Shown: positions 1 to 6,115 of the stretch, in pieces
Numbering within the stretch: the stretch's first letter is position 1
Layout of the letters: each line of letters begins with the position of its first letter
NCBI GenBank assembly: GCA_013204195.1
Contig: JABMOJ010000059.1
Span: 1-7,800 of the forward strand
DNA: 7,800 bases
DNA from: SAR86 cluster bacterium
GTDB lineage: Bacteria; Pseudomonadota; Gammaproteobacteria; Pseudomonadales; Azotimanducaceae
Direction: 5' to 3'
The notes under the pieces: generated by a model
Told to the model about the DNA's origin: nothing
The model's database searches: none
What the model saw: the letters and a program-made list of their open reading frames with translations, nothing else
Translations under genes and position numbers: made by a program

Positions 1-1348
1 CCTTAAACACCTGTTGCAGCAAGCTGCTCAGATTAATATCGCTGTCCAGCTGAACTTTGACTGGCGAGTCTACTCGAGACAACTGAATAAGATCCTGCAC
101 AATATTGTCAAGCCGCGCGGCCTGACTGCGAATTCTGTCTATGAAGTGAAGCCGAATATCATCCTCCATGCCAGGGTCGTCGATGATCGTTTCCGCAAAG
201 CCTCGAATAGCGGCAATCGGGGTTTTCAGCTCATGGGACGCATTCGCCACGAAATCCGTCCGGATTTGCTGTAAACGCATCACTTCCGTGACATTTTCAA
301 GCACAACAATAGCGCCTATCGGCGAATTCATCGTTTGGTTTCGCATTAACAGCACAGACAGACCTAGCGTACGACCCTCTCTTTTCACAACGCCATTAAC
401 GTTGTTTTGCTCACTCATGCAGGCGTCGACAGCATCACAAAGTTCACTGTCTCGCACCAATTCCCAAAGTGGCAAACCCGCCAGATCATGGCGCTCAAGG
501 TTAAGCATCTGCCGCGCCGCTGAATTGATATGAACAATCCTCTGCTTCGGATCAACGGCGATAACTCCTTCATTCAAACCCGACAACACGGCTGCGATTT
601 CATCTCGACTGTTGGTTAACGCCACGATCCTGTCTTCAGCACCTTGCGCCAAGTTATTCAAAGCAGCACCTAGCTCACCAATTTCATCTCGCCGAAACCG
701 CGCCAATCGCAGACTCAACTCACCATCGGCCATTCGCGTAGCGATACCGGTGATTTCAATAATCGGGCGAGTGAAGATCCTTGTTAGAAAAAAGCCAAAA
801 ACCAAAAATAGGCCCGTAATAACTAACACGCTGATCAAAATTTGATTCCTAAGGCCAGCAAGCTGAGCCTCTACCGCTTTCATTGGCACCGCGACTCTCA
901 CGTAGCCAAGTGTGGCGTTAGCAGACTCTATTCGCAGCGCAACGTATAACAGATTTTTTCCAACGGTTTTGCTATAGCGCTCAGAATCTCCGACCCCACT
1001 CAACCTGGCTTGAATGATCTCAGGACGCTGACTGTGATTGTCCATCAGGCTTGGTGACTCTCGATTATCAGCCAATACCACCCCTTGCTGGTCAATGACC
1101 GTCACTCGCGTTTGGCTTTTCTCAAAAAGCTCTGTCACTTTTTGCATTTTGATCGGTGTCGAATTCACCAGATCATCAGTAAACATCAGGCGTAAAATAG
1201 CAGCTTCTGCCAGCAGGCCAGCATGCACCTGCTGCCTGGCATCCTTTTGAACCTGGCTAGAGGTGAAAAAGCCAAAGATCAGGGTGCAGACTAGAATGGT
1301 GAGGCCAAATGCACCATATAACTGCCATAAAAATCGCGAGCGTAACAT
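1..1348 (-). CDS. phoR: Sensor histidine kinase, PhoR-like (partial, C-terminus off left edge)
   Basis: This is a membrane histidine kinase, the likely partner of the PhoB-like regulator just upstream. 449 codons are visible, read from the ATG at 1348. Domains in order: a membrane segment at about residues 8-28; an extracytoplasmic sensor region (about 29-167) that looks like a PAS/Cache fold, containing RVTVIDQQGVVLADN; a second membrane segment (about 168-190); HAMP (about 191-243, with P195 and DEIGELG); PAS (about 250-350, with NEGVIAVD and HINSAA); and HisKA with the H-box ASHELKTPIAAIRG, where H372 is the predicted phosphorylated histidine. The ATP-binding domain lies beyond base 1. AGGAGG at 1363-1368, inside the end of the regulator gene, sits a rather long 14 nt before the ATG. 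The 9-nt gap between the genes suggests co-transcription and coupling. The domain plan (HAMP, PAS, HisKA) fits PhoR, but E. coli PhoR lacks the large extracytoplasmic domain, so the actual signal is inferred and phosphate is not proven. Confidence 0.85.
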   Translation of the reverse strand, partial: MLRSRFLWQLYGAFGLTILVCTLIFGFFTSSQVQKDARQQVHAGLLAEAAILRLMFTDDLVNSTPIKMQKVTELFEKSQTRVTVIDQQGVVLADNRESPSLMDNHSQRPEIIQARLSGVGDSERYSKTVGKNLLYVALRIESANATLGYVRVAVPMKAVEAQLAGLRNQILISVLVITGLFLVFGFFLTRIFTRPIIEITGIATRMADGELSLRLARFRRDEIGELGAALNNLAQGAEDRIVALTNSRDEIAAVLSGLNEGVIAVDPKQRIVHINSAARQMLNLERHDLAGLPLWELVRDSELCDAVDACMSEQNNVNGVVKREGRTLGLSVLLMRNQTMNSPIGAIVVLENVTEVMRLQQIRTDFVANASHELKTPIAAIRGFAETIIDDPGMEDDIRLHFIDRIRSQAARLDNIVQDLIQLSRVDSPVKVQLDSDINLSSLLQQVFK

Positions 1349-1357
1349 GGGTTTGAT

Positions 1358-2050
1358 CTAGTCCTCCTTAAAACGGTAACCAACGCCTCTGATCGTCTCG
1401 ATCATCTGACTATAGTCACCCAGCTTTTTGCGTACAGAGCGAATGTGTACATCGATATTTCGGTCGACCACAATGACACCGTCACCAACGACTCTATTAA
1501 GCAATTGCTCTCGAGAAAAGGCCCGCCCAGGTTGTGAGGCAAGTTGGAACAGTAACTTGAACTCCGTTGCCGTGAGTTTGATTTGAACATCGGAAATAGA
1601 GACTTCATGACGGACTGTGTCGATCATTAGTCCTTTAATCTGCAGACGATCTTTACGCTGATCCTCCTGTCGCGGACTACGACGCAACACGGCTTTGACC
1701 CGTGCCAAAAGCTCCCTGGGGCTGAAGGGCTTGGCAATATAATCGTCAGCACCAAGACCAAGGCCAATCACTACATCGCTCTCTTCACCCTTAGCAGAGA
1801 CAATAATAATGGGAATGTCTCGCGTGATCGGATCAGATTTAAGTTGTTGGCAGATCGACAGACCATCAATTCCAGGCAACATCAAATCGAGCAGGACCAG
1901 CGCTGGCGACTGGTTACGCACCAGACTCAGGCCTTCGTCGCCATTTCTAGACGCGCTGACCAGAAAGCCTTCACGCTTCAGGTTGTAGCTCATGACCTCG
2001 ATGATATCGGGCTCGTCTTCAATAATAACGACTTTTGCTCTATTCATCAT
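1358..2050 (-). CDS. phoB: PhoB-like response regulator, OmpR/PhoB family
   Basis: This is a two-component transcription factor. The receiver domain (residues about 5-120 of 230) has the acidic pocket E11-D12, the phospho-acceptor D55 in LLDLMLPG, switch residues S85 and Y104, and K107 in AKPFSPREL. A winged-helix DNA-binding domain follows (about 132-228), with TATEFKLL, SREQLLNRV, DRNIDVHIRSVRKKLG and the closing RGVGYRFKED. The length matches E. coli PhoB (229). The open frame extends to an ATG at 2086, but the receiver fold should begin just before KVVIIEDE, so I chose the ATG at 2050. A second ATG follows directly at 2047, and GG six nt upstream of 2050 is only a weak ribosome site. The kinase gene follows after 9 nt. 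One oddity is that the tryptophan of the PhoB motif VWG, which contacts sigma-70 in E. coli, is valine here (V188). The PhoB identity comes from similarity and from the kinase partner. Another OmpR-class regulator is possible. Confidence 0.88.
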   Translation of the reverse strand: MMNRAKVVIIEDEPDIIEVMSYNLKREGFLVSASRNGDEGLSLVRNQSPALVLLDLMLPGIDGLSICQQLKSDPITRDIPIIIVSAKGEESDVVIGLGLGADDYIAKPFSPRELLARVKAVLRRSPRQEDQRKDRLQIKGLMIDTVRHEVSISDVQIKLTATEFKLLFQLASQPGRAFSREQLLNRVVGDGVIVVDRNIDVHIRSVRKKLGDYSQMIETIRGVGYRFKED

Positions 2051-2105
2051 ATATTGCCGGCCTGCACGAAAATCAATACGAGGCATTCAATCATGAAGTC
2101 CTGCA

Positions 2106-2111
2106 AATATA
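2106..2111 (-). promoter_or_regulatory. Weak candidate -10 element for the phoB-like gene
   Basis: Read on the minus strand, TATATT lies about 55 nt upstream of the chosen ATG at 2050. No convincing -35 hexamer is present 16-18 nt before it, which would fit a promoter dependent on an activator such as an autoregulating PhoB-type protein. This is an inference from base composition and position only. Confidence 0.25.
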
Positions 2112-2119
2112 TAGCGGGC

Positions 2120-2159
2120 AATGATTAAGTTCTGATGTGTATTGTTAAGAAATGATTAA
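2120..2159 (-). promoter_or_regulatory. Phased TTAA-type direct repeats upstream of the phoB-like gene
   Basis: Read on the minus strand there are three related units: TTAATCATT (2159-2151), TTAACAAT (2148-2141) and TTAATCATT (2128-2120). Their starts are 11 and 20 bp apart, so all fall on about the same face of the helix. OmpR/PhoB-family proteins bind direct repeats with an 11-bp period, and the array lies just upstream of a response regulator gene. That makes it a possible autoregulatory site. The units do not match the enterobacterial Pho box, and the region is AT-rich, so chance is a real alternative. Confidence 0.3.
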
Positions 2160-2194
2160 TCTATTTAGGCTCTCGCCTAAATAGATTAATTATT
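2151..2194 (-). terminator. Long hairpin after fabB: terminator or mRNA-end structure
   Basis: The arms ATTAATCTATTTAGGC (2155-2170) and GCCTAAATAGATTAAT (2175-2190) are perfectly complementary over 16 bp, around a 4-nt loop. Pairing extends four more positions each side (2151-2154 with 2191-2194), with one mismatch as DNA. In the minus-strand transcript the loop is GAGA, a GNRA tetraloop closed by C-G, so the RNA structure is favoured in the fabB direction. It begins 47 nt after the fabB stop. The sequence that follows (CATTTCTTAAC) is only moderately T-rich, so it is not a textbook intrinsic terminator. It could instead protect the 3' end of fabAB mRNA or attenuate read-through into the regulator genes. 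Confidence 0.55.
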
Positions 2195-2211
2195 GATGAA
2201 GATACTGCTTA

Positions 2212-2234
2212 AGGTAGGCGAGCTCGAAATACCT
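2212..2234 (-). repeat. Short inverted repeat directly after fabB
   Basis: AGGTA (2212-2216) pairs with TACCT (2230-2234), and the self-complementary CGAGCTCG lies between them. It sits 7 nt past the fabB stop. It could be a minor secondary structure preceding the larger hairpin, but the stem is short and interrupted, so no function can be assigned. Confidence 0.25.
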
Positions 2235-2241
2235 GTGAGGC

Positions 2242-3459
2242 TCAGCCGTTGAATCTCTGAAACGCAAGTACTGCGTTCGTACCGCCAAAGCCAAAGCTGT
2301 TAGAGATGACCGTATTCAGCCCAGCATTATCGATTCTTGACGTCACGATCGGCGCATCACCAACAGCGGGATCAAGGTTATCAACGTTCGCCGACGCACA
2401 AATGAAGTCATTCTCAAGCATCAACAAACTGTAGATGGCCTCGTGAACGCCAGCAGCGCCTAGTGAATGGCCAGACAGCGATTTGGTAGAGGATATCGGT
2501 GGTATATCTGTACCGAAGACGCTGCGAATAGCATTAATTTCGGGGATATCGCCAGCAGGCGTGCTGGTACCATGTGCATTAATGTAATCCACCGGTCCAT
2601 TAACAGTTGCCAATGCCATCTCGATGGCGCGCCGACCGCCCTCTCCAGACGGTGAGACCATATCAAAACCATCGGAAGTTGCGCCATAACCGACCAATTC
2701 CGCATAAATTTTCGCGCCTCGAGCCTTCGCGTGTTCGAGTTCTTCGACCACAAGAAAACCGCCGCCGCCGGCAATAACGAAGCCATCTCTATCCTTGTCA
2801 TAAGCGCGCGAGGCCGTCGCCGGCGCATCATTACGCTGGGTCGATAACGCACCCATGGCATCGAACAACGAGGTCATACTCCAGTGCTCCTCTTCACCAC
2901 CACCGGCGAGAACGATGTCTTGCTTACCGAGCTGGATGAGTTCCATCGCGTGCCCAATACAGTGAGCGCTGGTGGAGCAAGCGGAGGTAATCGAGTAGTT
3001 CACACCCTTAATTTTAAAGGCCGTCGCCAAGCAGGCCGATACCGTAGAACTCATCGTTCGAGTTACACGATAGGGGCCAACTCGCTTGATTCCTTTGGAA
3101 CGCAGGATATCAGACGCCTCGATCAGATTAGAAGATGAGGCGCCGCCCGATCCGGCCACTATTCCGGTACGCACATTGGACACTTCAGACTCTTCGAGCC
3201 CAGCATCCATAATCGCCTCAACCAGCGCTATATAAGAAAACGCCGCTGCATCGCCCATAAATCGACGAAGCTTGCGGTCGATCAGGCCATCGATATCGAT
3301 ATCGATGCTACCAGCCACATGGCTCCGCAACCCCATTTCCTTATAGGCTTCCTGGAATTTGATACCTGAGCGCGTTTCTCGAAGAGACTCAAGGGTTTCC
3401 GCCTTATTATTACCCAGCGGTGAAACCAGACCCATTCCGCTAATGACAACACGTTTCAT
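2242..3459 (-). CDS. fabB: 3-oxoacyl-[acyl-carrier-protein] synthase I (KAS I)
   Basis: This cytosolic condensing enzyme elongates acyl-ACP with malonyl-ACP. FabB is specifically needed to extend the cis-3-decenoyl-ACP made by FabA, and so commits carbon to unsaturated fatty acids. The protein has 405 residues, against 406 in E. coli. The thiolase-fold catalytic set is complete: nucleophile C161 in [13 protein letters not shown]296 in [12 protein letters not shown]326 in SSTKSLSG and H331 in GHSLGAAG, each two positions before its E. coli equivalent. The C-terminal [11 protein letters not shown] loop is present. The FabB-type segment GGGEEEHW and the pairing with fabA favour FabB over FabF. 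The ATG at 3459 has AGGTG upstream at a good distance, and fabA ends only 8 nt before it, so the two genes form an operon. There is no sign of a promoter of its own. Confidence 0.96.
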   Translation of the reverse strand: MKRVVISGMGLVSPLGNNKAETLESLRETRSGIKFQEAYKEMGLRSHVAGSIDIDIDGLIDRKLRRFMGDAAAFSYIALVEAIMDAGLEESEVSNVRTGIVAGSGGASSSNLIEASDILRSKGIKRVGPYRVTRTMSSTVSACLATAFKIKGVNYSITSACSTSAHCIGHAMELIQLGKQDIVLAGGGEEEHWSMTSLFDAMGALSTQRNDAPATASRAYDKDRDGFVIAGGGGFLVVEELEHAKARGAKIYAELVGYGATSDGFDMVSPSGEGGRRAIEMALATVNGPVDYINAHGTSTPAGDIPEINAIRSVFGTDIPPISSTKSLSGHSLGAAGVHEAIYSLLMLENDFICASANVDNLDPAVGDAPIVTSRIDNAGLNTVISNSFGFGGTNAVLAFQRFNG

Positions 3460-3467
3460 AAGAGCAC

Positions 3468-4028
3468 CTAAAATTCATCCAAAGAAGAAAACAAGCCGAC
3501 TTTAATATCCTCGGCGACATATATTTGTACACCGTCTACCAGCACCCTAGCGTTTGCGATGCCAAGCACTGTTTTGCCTTCACGTACTCGGGTTAAATCA
3601 ATATCGTATTCTAATTTTTTAGCTGTTGGCAGTACCTGACCGCGAAACGCCACCTTGCCACAACCTAGCGCCCGACCGATACCCCAGTTGCCCTTCCAAG
3701 CTAAGTAAAAACCCACTAGTTGCCAAAGCGCATCAAGTCCTAGACACCCAGGCATCACGGGATCATCGACGAAGTGCACCTTGAAAAACCACAGGTCCGG
3801 GTGGATATCCAGTTCAGCTCGAATCTTACCCTTACCATGACTTCCCCCTGTCTCGCTGATGTCAACAATTCGGTCAATCATCAGCATTTCATCAATCGGC
3901 AGATGCGCCCGACCAGGCCCAAACAGACGGCCATGGCCACAATCGAGCAACTCTTCGCGAGAGAACGAGTGTTTGTCGACAAATGACCTATCGAGTGGGG
4001 GACTTATTGGCTTTTTTTGATCTTGCAT
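3468..4028 (-). CDS. fabA: 3-hydroxydecanoyl-ACP dehydratase/isomerase
   Basis: FabA dehydrates 3-hydroxydecanoyl-ACP and isomerises trans-2- to cis-3-decenoyl-ACP. This is the branch point of oxygen-independent unsaturated fatty acid synthesis. The protein has 186 residues; E. coli FabA has 172. It is a single hot-dog domain with the catalytic pair H85 (in [17 protein letters not shown]) and D99, equivalent to E. coli H70 and D84. The motifs [22 protein letters not shown] and the ending KVGLF are all FabA-type and separate it from FabZ. The frame stays open to an ATG at 4151, but that extension contains the predicted -10 box, so the start is placed at the ATG at 4028. No clear ribosome site precedes it, and a GTG at 4067 with AGG upstream is a weaker alternative. 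The first 13 or so residues before FVDKHSF are extra relative to E. coli. fabB follows in the same operon. Confidence 0.95.
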   Translation of the reverse strand: MQDQKKPISPPLDRSFVDKHSFSREELLDCGHGRLFGPGRAHLPIDEMLMIDRIVDISETGGSHGKGKIRAELDIHPDLWFFKVHFVDDPVMPGCLGLDALWQLVGFYLAWKGNWGIGRALGCGKVAFRGQVLPTAKKLEYDIDLTRVREGKTVLGIANARVLVDGVQIYVAEDIKVGLFSSLDEF

Positions 4029-4094
4029 AGAAAACGGGTTGCCGGTGCATGCGTGGCTCCGGATCACCCTTGCCTGTAATGGAATGAGTCGCAA

Positions 4095-4103
4095 ATTATA
4101 GCA
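4095..4103 (-). promoter_or_regulatory. fabA promoter, extended -10
   Basis: Read on the minus strand the sequence is TGCTATAAT: a consensus -10 hexamer TATAAT (4100-4095) preceded by the extended TGn motif (4103-4101). No good TTGACA-like -35 lies 16-18 nt upstream (only T-rich sequence), which fits an extended -10 promoter or one assisted by an activator. Transcription would begin near 4088, giving a leader of about 60 nt before the fabA ATG at 4028. The box lies inside the longer open frame of fabA, which supports the shorter start. Confidence 0.6.
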
Positions 4104-4137
4104 TTGGTCGGTAAAAAGAAAACTAACGATAACCAAC

Positions 4138-4165
4138 TCAATAATGGACAAACGTCCACTATTGA
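4138..4165. promoter_or_regulatory. Imperfect palindrome upstream of the fabA promoter, candidate operator
   Basis: The core TGGAC-AAAC-GTCCA (4145-4158) is a perfect 5-bp inverted repeat. After one mismatch the symmetry continues for six more pairs on each side (TCAATA at 4138-4143 with TATTGA at 4160-4165), so 11 of 12 arm positions pair. The centre is about 64 bp upstream of the inferred fabA start point, outside the core promoter, a position more typical of an activator than of a blocking repressor. fabA and fabB are commonly controlled by fatty-acid-responsive regulators (FadR, FabR and DesT are known examples). The core does not obviously match the FadR consensus, so the regulator is unknown. 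Confidence 0.5.
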
Positions 4166-4397
4166 ACTTTGCGGATTCGCCCGCGACATGTTAGGGATCA
4201 GCTCAGCATGCGAGTGGAATCAATCGTTAGCGAAGGAAAACTGCTTACGGGCCGCAGCGCTCAAAAACTCACCGGCTAGTTAATGCCCCCAATGGAGGAG
4301 GATCGCTCAACACCACGCTGGCGGGCTGCCAAAATACTGCCGGCGCTTATCAGCAATCGATTTAGCATCGGAATAGGCTTTCCTGCTCGCCGGACAG

Positions 4398-4406
4398 TGG
4401 TATTAT
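4398..4406 (+). promoter_or_regulatory. Candidate extended -10 promoter for the lpxA operon
   Basis: TGGTATTAT is an extended -10 (TGn followed by TATTAT, 4401-4406). Only a weak -35 (CTTTCC at 4378-4383) lies 17 nt upstream. Transcription starting near 4413 would leave a long leader of about 240 nt before the lpxA ATG. No better promoter was seen closer to the gene. Confidence 0.35.
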
Positions 4407-4422
4407 ATGTGCTTATTCGCGC

Positions 4423-4438
4423 TTTAGTTCCGACTAAA
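4423..4438 (+). repeat. Small inverted repeat just past the candidate lpxA promoter
   Basis: TTTAGT (4423-4428) and ACTAAA (4433-4438) are perfectly complementary around TCCG. The repeat would lie about 10 nt into the predicted leader, where it could be an operator or a 5' hairpin. A 6-bp AT-rich stem is weak, so this could be chance. Confidence 0.25.
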
Positions 4439-4655
4439 TCGACACACAACCACAGCAGAGGCTTTTTCAGACCAGGGATCACCGTTTAGATAGCGCAACT
4501 CGTCGTAGTCCGCGAGGCGCAGAATCACACGGGCTAGTCGATGCATATCGGCGGTCAACGCGCAACACACGACAGCGAAACCCGCTAACGACCCTTTAAT
4601 CGGATTCTGCGAGTCCAGCACCTCGTAAGACGACGTAGAGTCGCAGGAGAACAGA

Positions 4656-5468
4656 ATGATCAAGATCGATAAAATGTCAGTCGTCGATCCAACGGCGAAA
4701 ATCGGCGAAAACTGCGTTATTGGCCCCTTCTGTACGATTGGCGCCAATGTCACAATCGGCGCAAATACAGTCTTGCGCTCCCATGTTGTTGTTGACCCCT
4801 ACACGGAGATTGGCGACGACACGGAAATATTCCCATTTGCCACTATCGGCATTCAATCCCAGGACCAGAAACACGTTCCTGACACGATTACGTACACGCG
4901 CATCGGGGCCAGAAATACTATCAGAGAATTTGTCAGTATCCATAGCGGCACTGAGGCCGGCAGCATGACCAGCATTGGTGATGACTGTACCCTGCTTGCC
5001 CATGCTCACGTCGCACATAACTGCGAGGTTGGCAATCACGTGGTTCTATCCCATAGCGCAACCCTCGCTGGCCACGTCACCATCGGTGATCATGCCAACA
5101 TAGGTGGGCTCTCAGCCATTCATCAATTCTGCCATATCGGCAGAGCCGCAATGGTCGGCGGTATGTCCCGAACCATTCAAGATGTTCTGCCGTTCACTAT
5201 CGCAGAAGGCTTTCCCGCGCATATGCGTGTTATCAACAAGGTCGGGATGGAGCGTGCTGGGTACAGCGCAGCAGACATCGCGGAAGTCAGAAAAGCCTTT
5301 CGCATCCTGTTCATGCGTGAACTGCGACTTGAGGTTGCCGTGCAACAAGCTATAGACGAATTCCCCAATTCGCCTAACGTGCGATTAATGATCGACGCAA
5401 TTAATTCTTCTCAGCGCGGCTTAGCCCGGCCGGATTCTGCCATGTTTGAAATCAATGTGAGTGAGTAG
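4656..5468 (+). CDS. lpxA: UDP-N-acetylglucosamine acyltransferase, LpxA family
   Basis: LpxA catalyses the first step of lipid A synthesis in the cytosol, moving a 3-hydroxyacyl chain from ACP to the 3-OH of UDP-GlcNAc. The protein has 270 residues (E. coli 262). An N-terminal left-handed beta-helix of hexapeptide repeats runs to about residue 185 (for example IGENCVIGPF, IGANVTIGAN), followed by a helical C-terminal domain. The catalytic base H121 in AHVAHNCEVGN equals E. coli H125. D70, K72, H96, H140 and H156 match D74, K76, H99, H144 and H160. G169 matches the chain-length ruler G173, which predicts a long (C12-C14) acyl donor rather than the C10 of Pseudomonas. E. coli R100 in IHRGT is serine here. 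AGGAG six nt before the ATG fixes the start. Unusually, lpxD, fabZ and lpxB are not adjacent, so a paralogue with a different substrate is possible. Confidence 0.88.
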   Translation: MIKIDKMSVVDPTAKIGENCVIGPFCTIGANVTIGANTVLRSHVVVDPYTEIGDDTEIFPFATIGIQSQDQKHVPDTITYTRIGARNTIREFVSIHSGTEAGSMTSIGDDCTLLAHAHVAHNCEVGNHVVLSHSATLAGHVTIGDHANIGGLSAIHQFCHIGRAAMVGGMSRTIQDVLPFTIAEGFPAHMRVINKVGMERAGYSAADIAEVRKAFRILFMRELRLEVAVQQAIDEFPNSPNVRLMIDAINSSQRGLARPDSAMFEINVSE

Positions 5469-5470
5469 TT

Positions 5471-6115
5471 ATGTATAAAGCAGTGTTATGGGACTTCGGT
5501 GGCGTCATGACGTCAAGTCCATTTGAAGCATTCAATCGTTTCGAGCAGGCTGAAAACCTACCTGTAGATTTCATTCGCGGCATTAACTCAACGAATCCGG
5601 AATCTAATGCCTGGGCATTGCTAGAGAGCGCTCAAATAGACGTGACTGCCTTCGACCAATTGTTTGCGGACGAGGCACTCATGCACGGCCATGCTGTCAG
5701 GGGACAACAAATCCTGGCATTACTATCCGGCGACATTCGCCCAGAAATGGTCAAAGCACTGACATTGATCAAAGCGACCATGAAGGTCGGCTGCATTACT
5801 AACAATGTCAAAAATGCAGGTAGCGGCGCCGGCATGGCACGGGACCCGCAACGGGTAGCACAATTCGAGGCGGTCATGGCGCTATTCGATACCGTCATCG
5901 AATCCAGCAAGGCTGGCATTCGCAAACCAGACCCCGCGATCTATCGCCTGGCCTGCGACACCCTTGAAATCGAGCCTAGCGAAGCCATATTCCTTGACGA
6001 CCTGGGCATCAATCTCAAGCCAGCGAAAGCACTGGGCATGACCACTATTAAAGTACTCAACAGCGAGCAAGCCATCGCCGAACTCGAATCGCACCTGCAA
6101 ATGAATCTTCGATGA
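5471..6115 (+). CDS. HAD-superfamily hydrolase, subfamily IA (epoxide hydrolase N-terminal phosphatase-like)
   Basis: This is a 214-residue Rossmann-fold hydrolase of the haloacid dehalogenase superfamily, probably acting on a small phosphorylated compound in the cytosol. Motif I is WDFGGVMT, with nucleophile D8. Motif II is T110 in CITNN, motif III is K152 in AGIRKPDPAIY, and motif IV is D176-D177 in IFLDDLGINLKPAKALG. A helical C1 cap occupies about residues 17-90, including NAWALLESAQIDVTAF. The second motif-I residue is glycine (G10), not the usual aspartate that acts as acid/base in phosphatases. This DFGGV form is seen in the group related to the soluble epoxide hydrolase N-domain and ACAD10. 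It begins 2 nt after lpxA and its stop overlaps the galE start, so it is co-expressed with envelope and sugar-nucleotide genes. The substrate cannot be told from the sequence. Confidence 0.85.
   Translation: MYKAVLWDFGGVMTSSPFEAFNRFEQAENLPVDFIRGINSTNPESNAWALLESAQIDVTAFDQLFADEALMHGHAVRGQQILALLSGDIRPEMVKALTLIKATMKVGCITNNVKNAGSGAGMARDPQRVAQFEAVMALFDTVIESSKAGIRKPDPAIYRLACDTLEIEPSEAIFLDDLGINLKPAKALGMTTIKVLNSEQAIAELESHLQMNLR

Larger units (their letters stand above)
4029..4655. other. Divergent intergenic region between fabA and lpxA, no gene supported
   Basis: This is about 630 bp with no convincing gene. The fabA-proximal side (4088-4165) holds the fabA promoter and a palindrome. The lpxA-proximal side holds a candidate promoter and a small hairpin (4401-4438). 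Between 4166 and 4400, and from 4440 to 4640, I see only short frames without recognisable proteins. A strong ribosome-site-like GGAGGAGG at 4304-4311 has no ATG, GTG or TTG within the next 12 nt. No tRNA-like arms or known riboswitch were recognised. The length is large for two housekeeping operons, so a small RNA or decayed gene is possible but not shown. Confidence 0.5.

Noticed and set aside
168..533. 121-codon plus-strand open frame opposite the kinase gene
   Set aside because: It lies antisense to clear PAS and HisKA coding sequence and has no recognisable product; it is a shadow frame, as are the other plus-strand frames in 14-1250.
2051..2086. Longer start for the phoB-like gene at the ATG at 2086
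   Set aside because: It would add 12 residues before the first receiver-domain strand, which family members lack. The ATG at 2050 gives the usual length.
2197..2253. 18-codon plus-strand frame starting MKILL, like the start of GalE
   Set aside because: It arises only from the 15-nt repeat; the following residues do not resemble GalE, and the frame ends at once inside the 3' end of fabB.
4029..4151. N-terminal extension of fabA to the ATG at 4151
   Set aside because: The extension includes the predicted -10 box and part of the palindrome, and has no counterpart in known FabA proteins.
4208..4279. Possible 23-codon small protein on the plus strand
   Set aside because: It has only a distant AGGGA upstream, no promoter in view and no recognisable product.
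4276..4489. Two 68-codon frames on opposite strands in the fabA-lpxA gap
   Set aside because: They mirror each other in the same sequence, neither has a good ribosome site, and neither protein resembles a known family.
4424..4753. Minus-strand open frame of 109 codons overlapping the start of lpxA
   Set aside because: Its first part is antisense to the lpxA coding sequence, it has no clear ribosome site, and I recognise no domain. The portion outside lpxA (from an internal ATG, about 40 residues) is too short to support.
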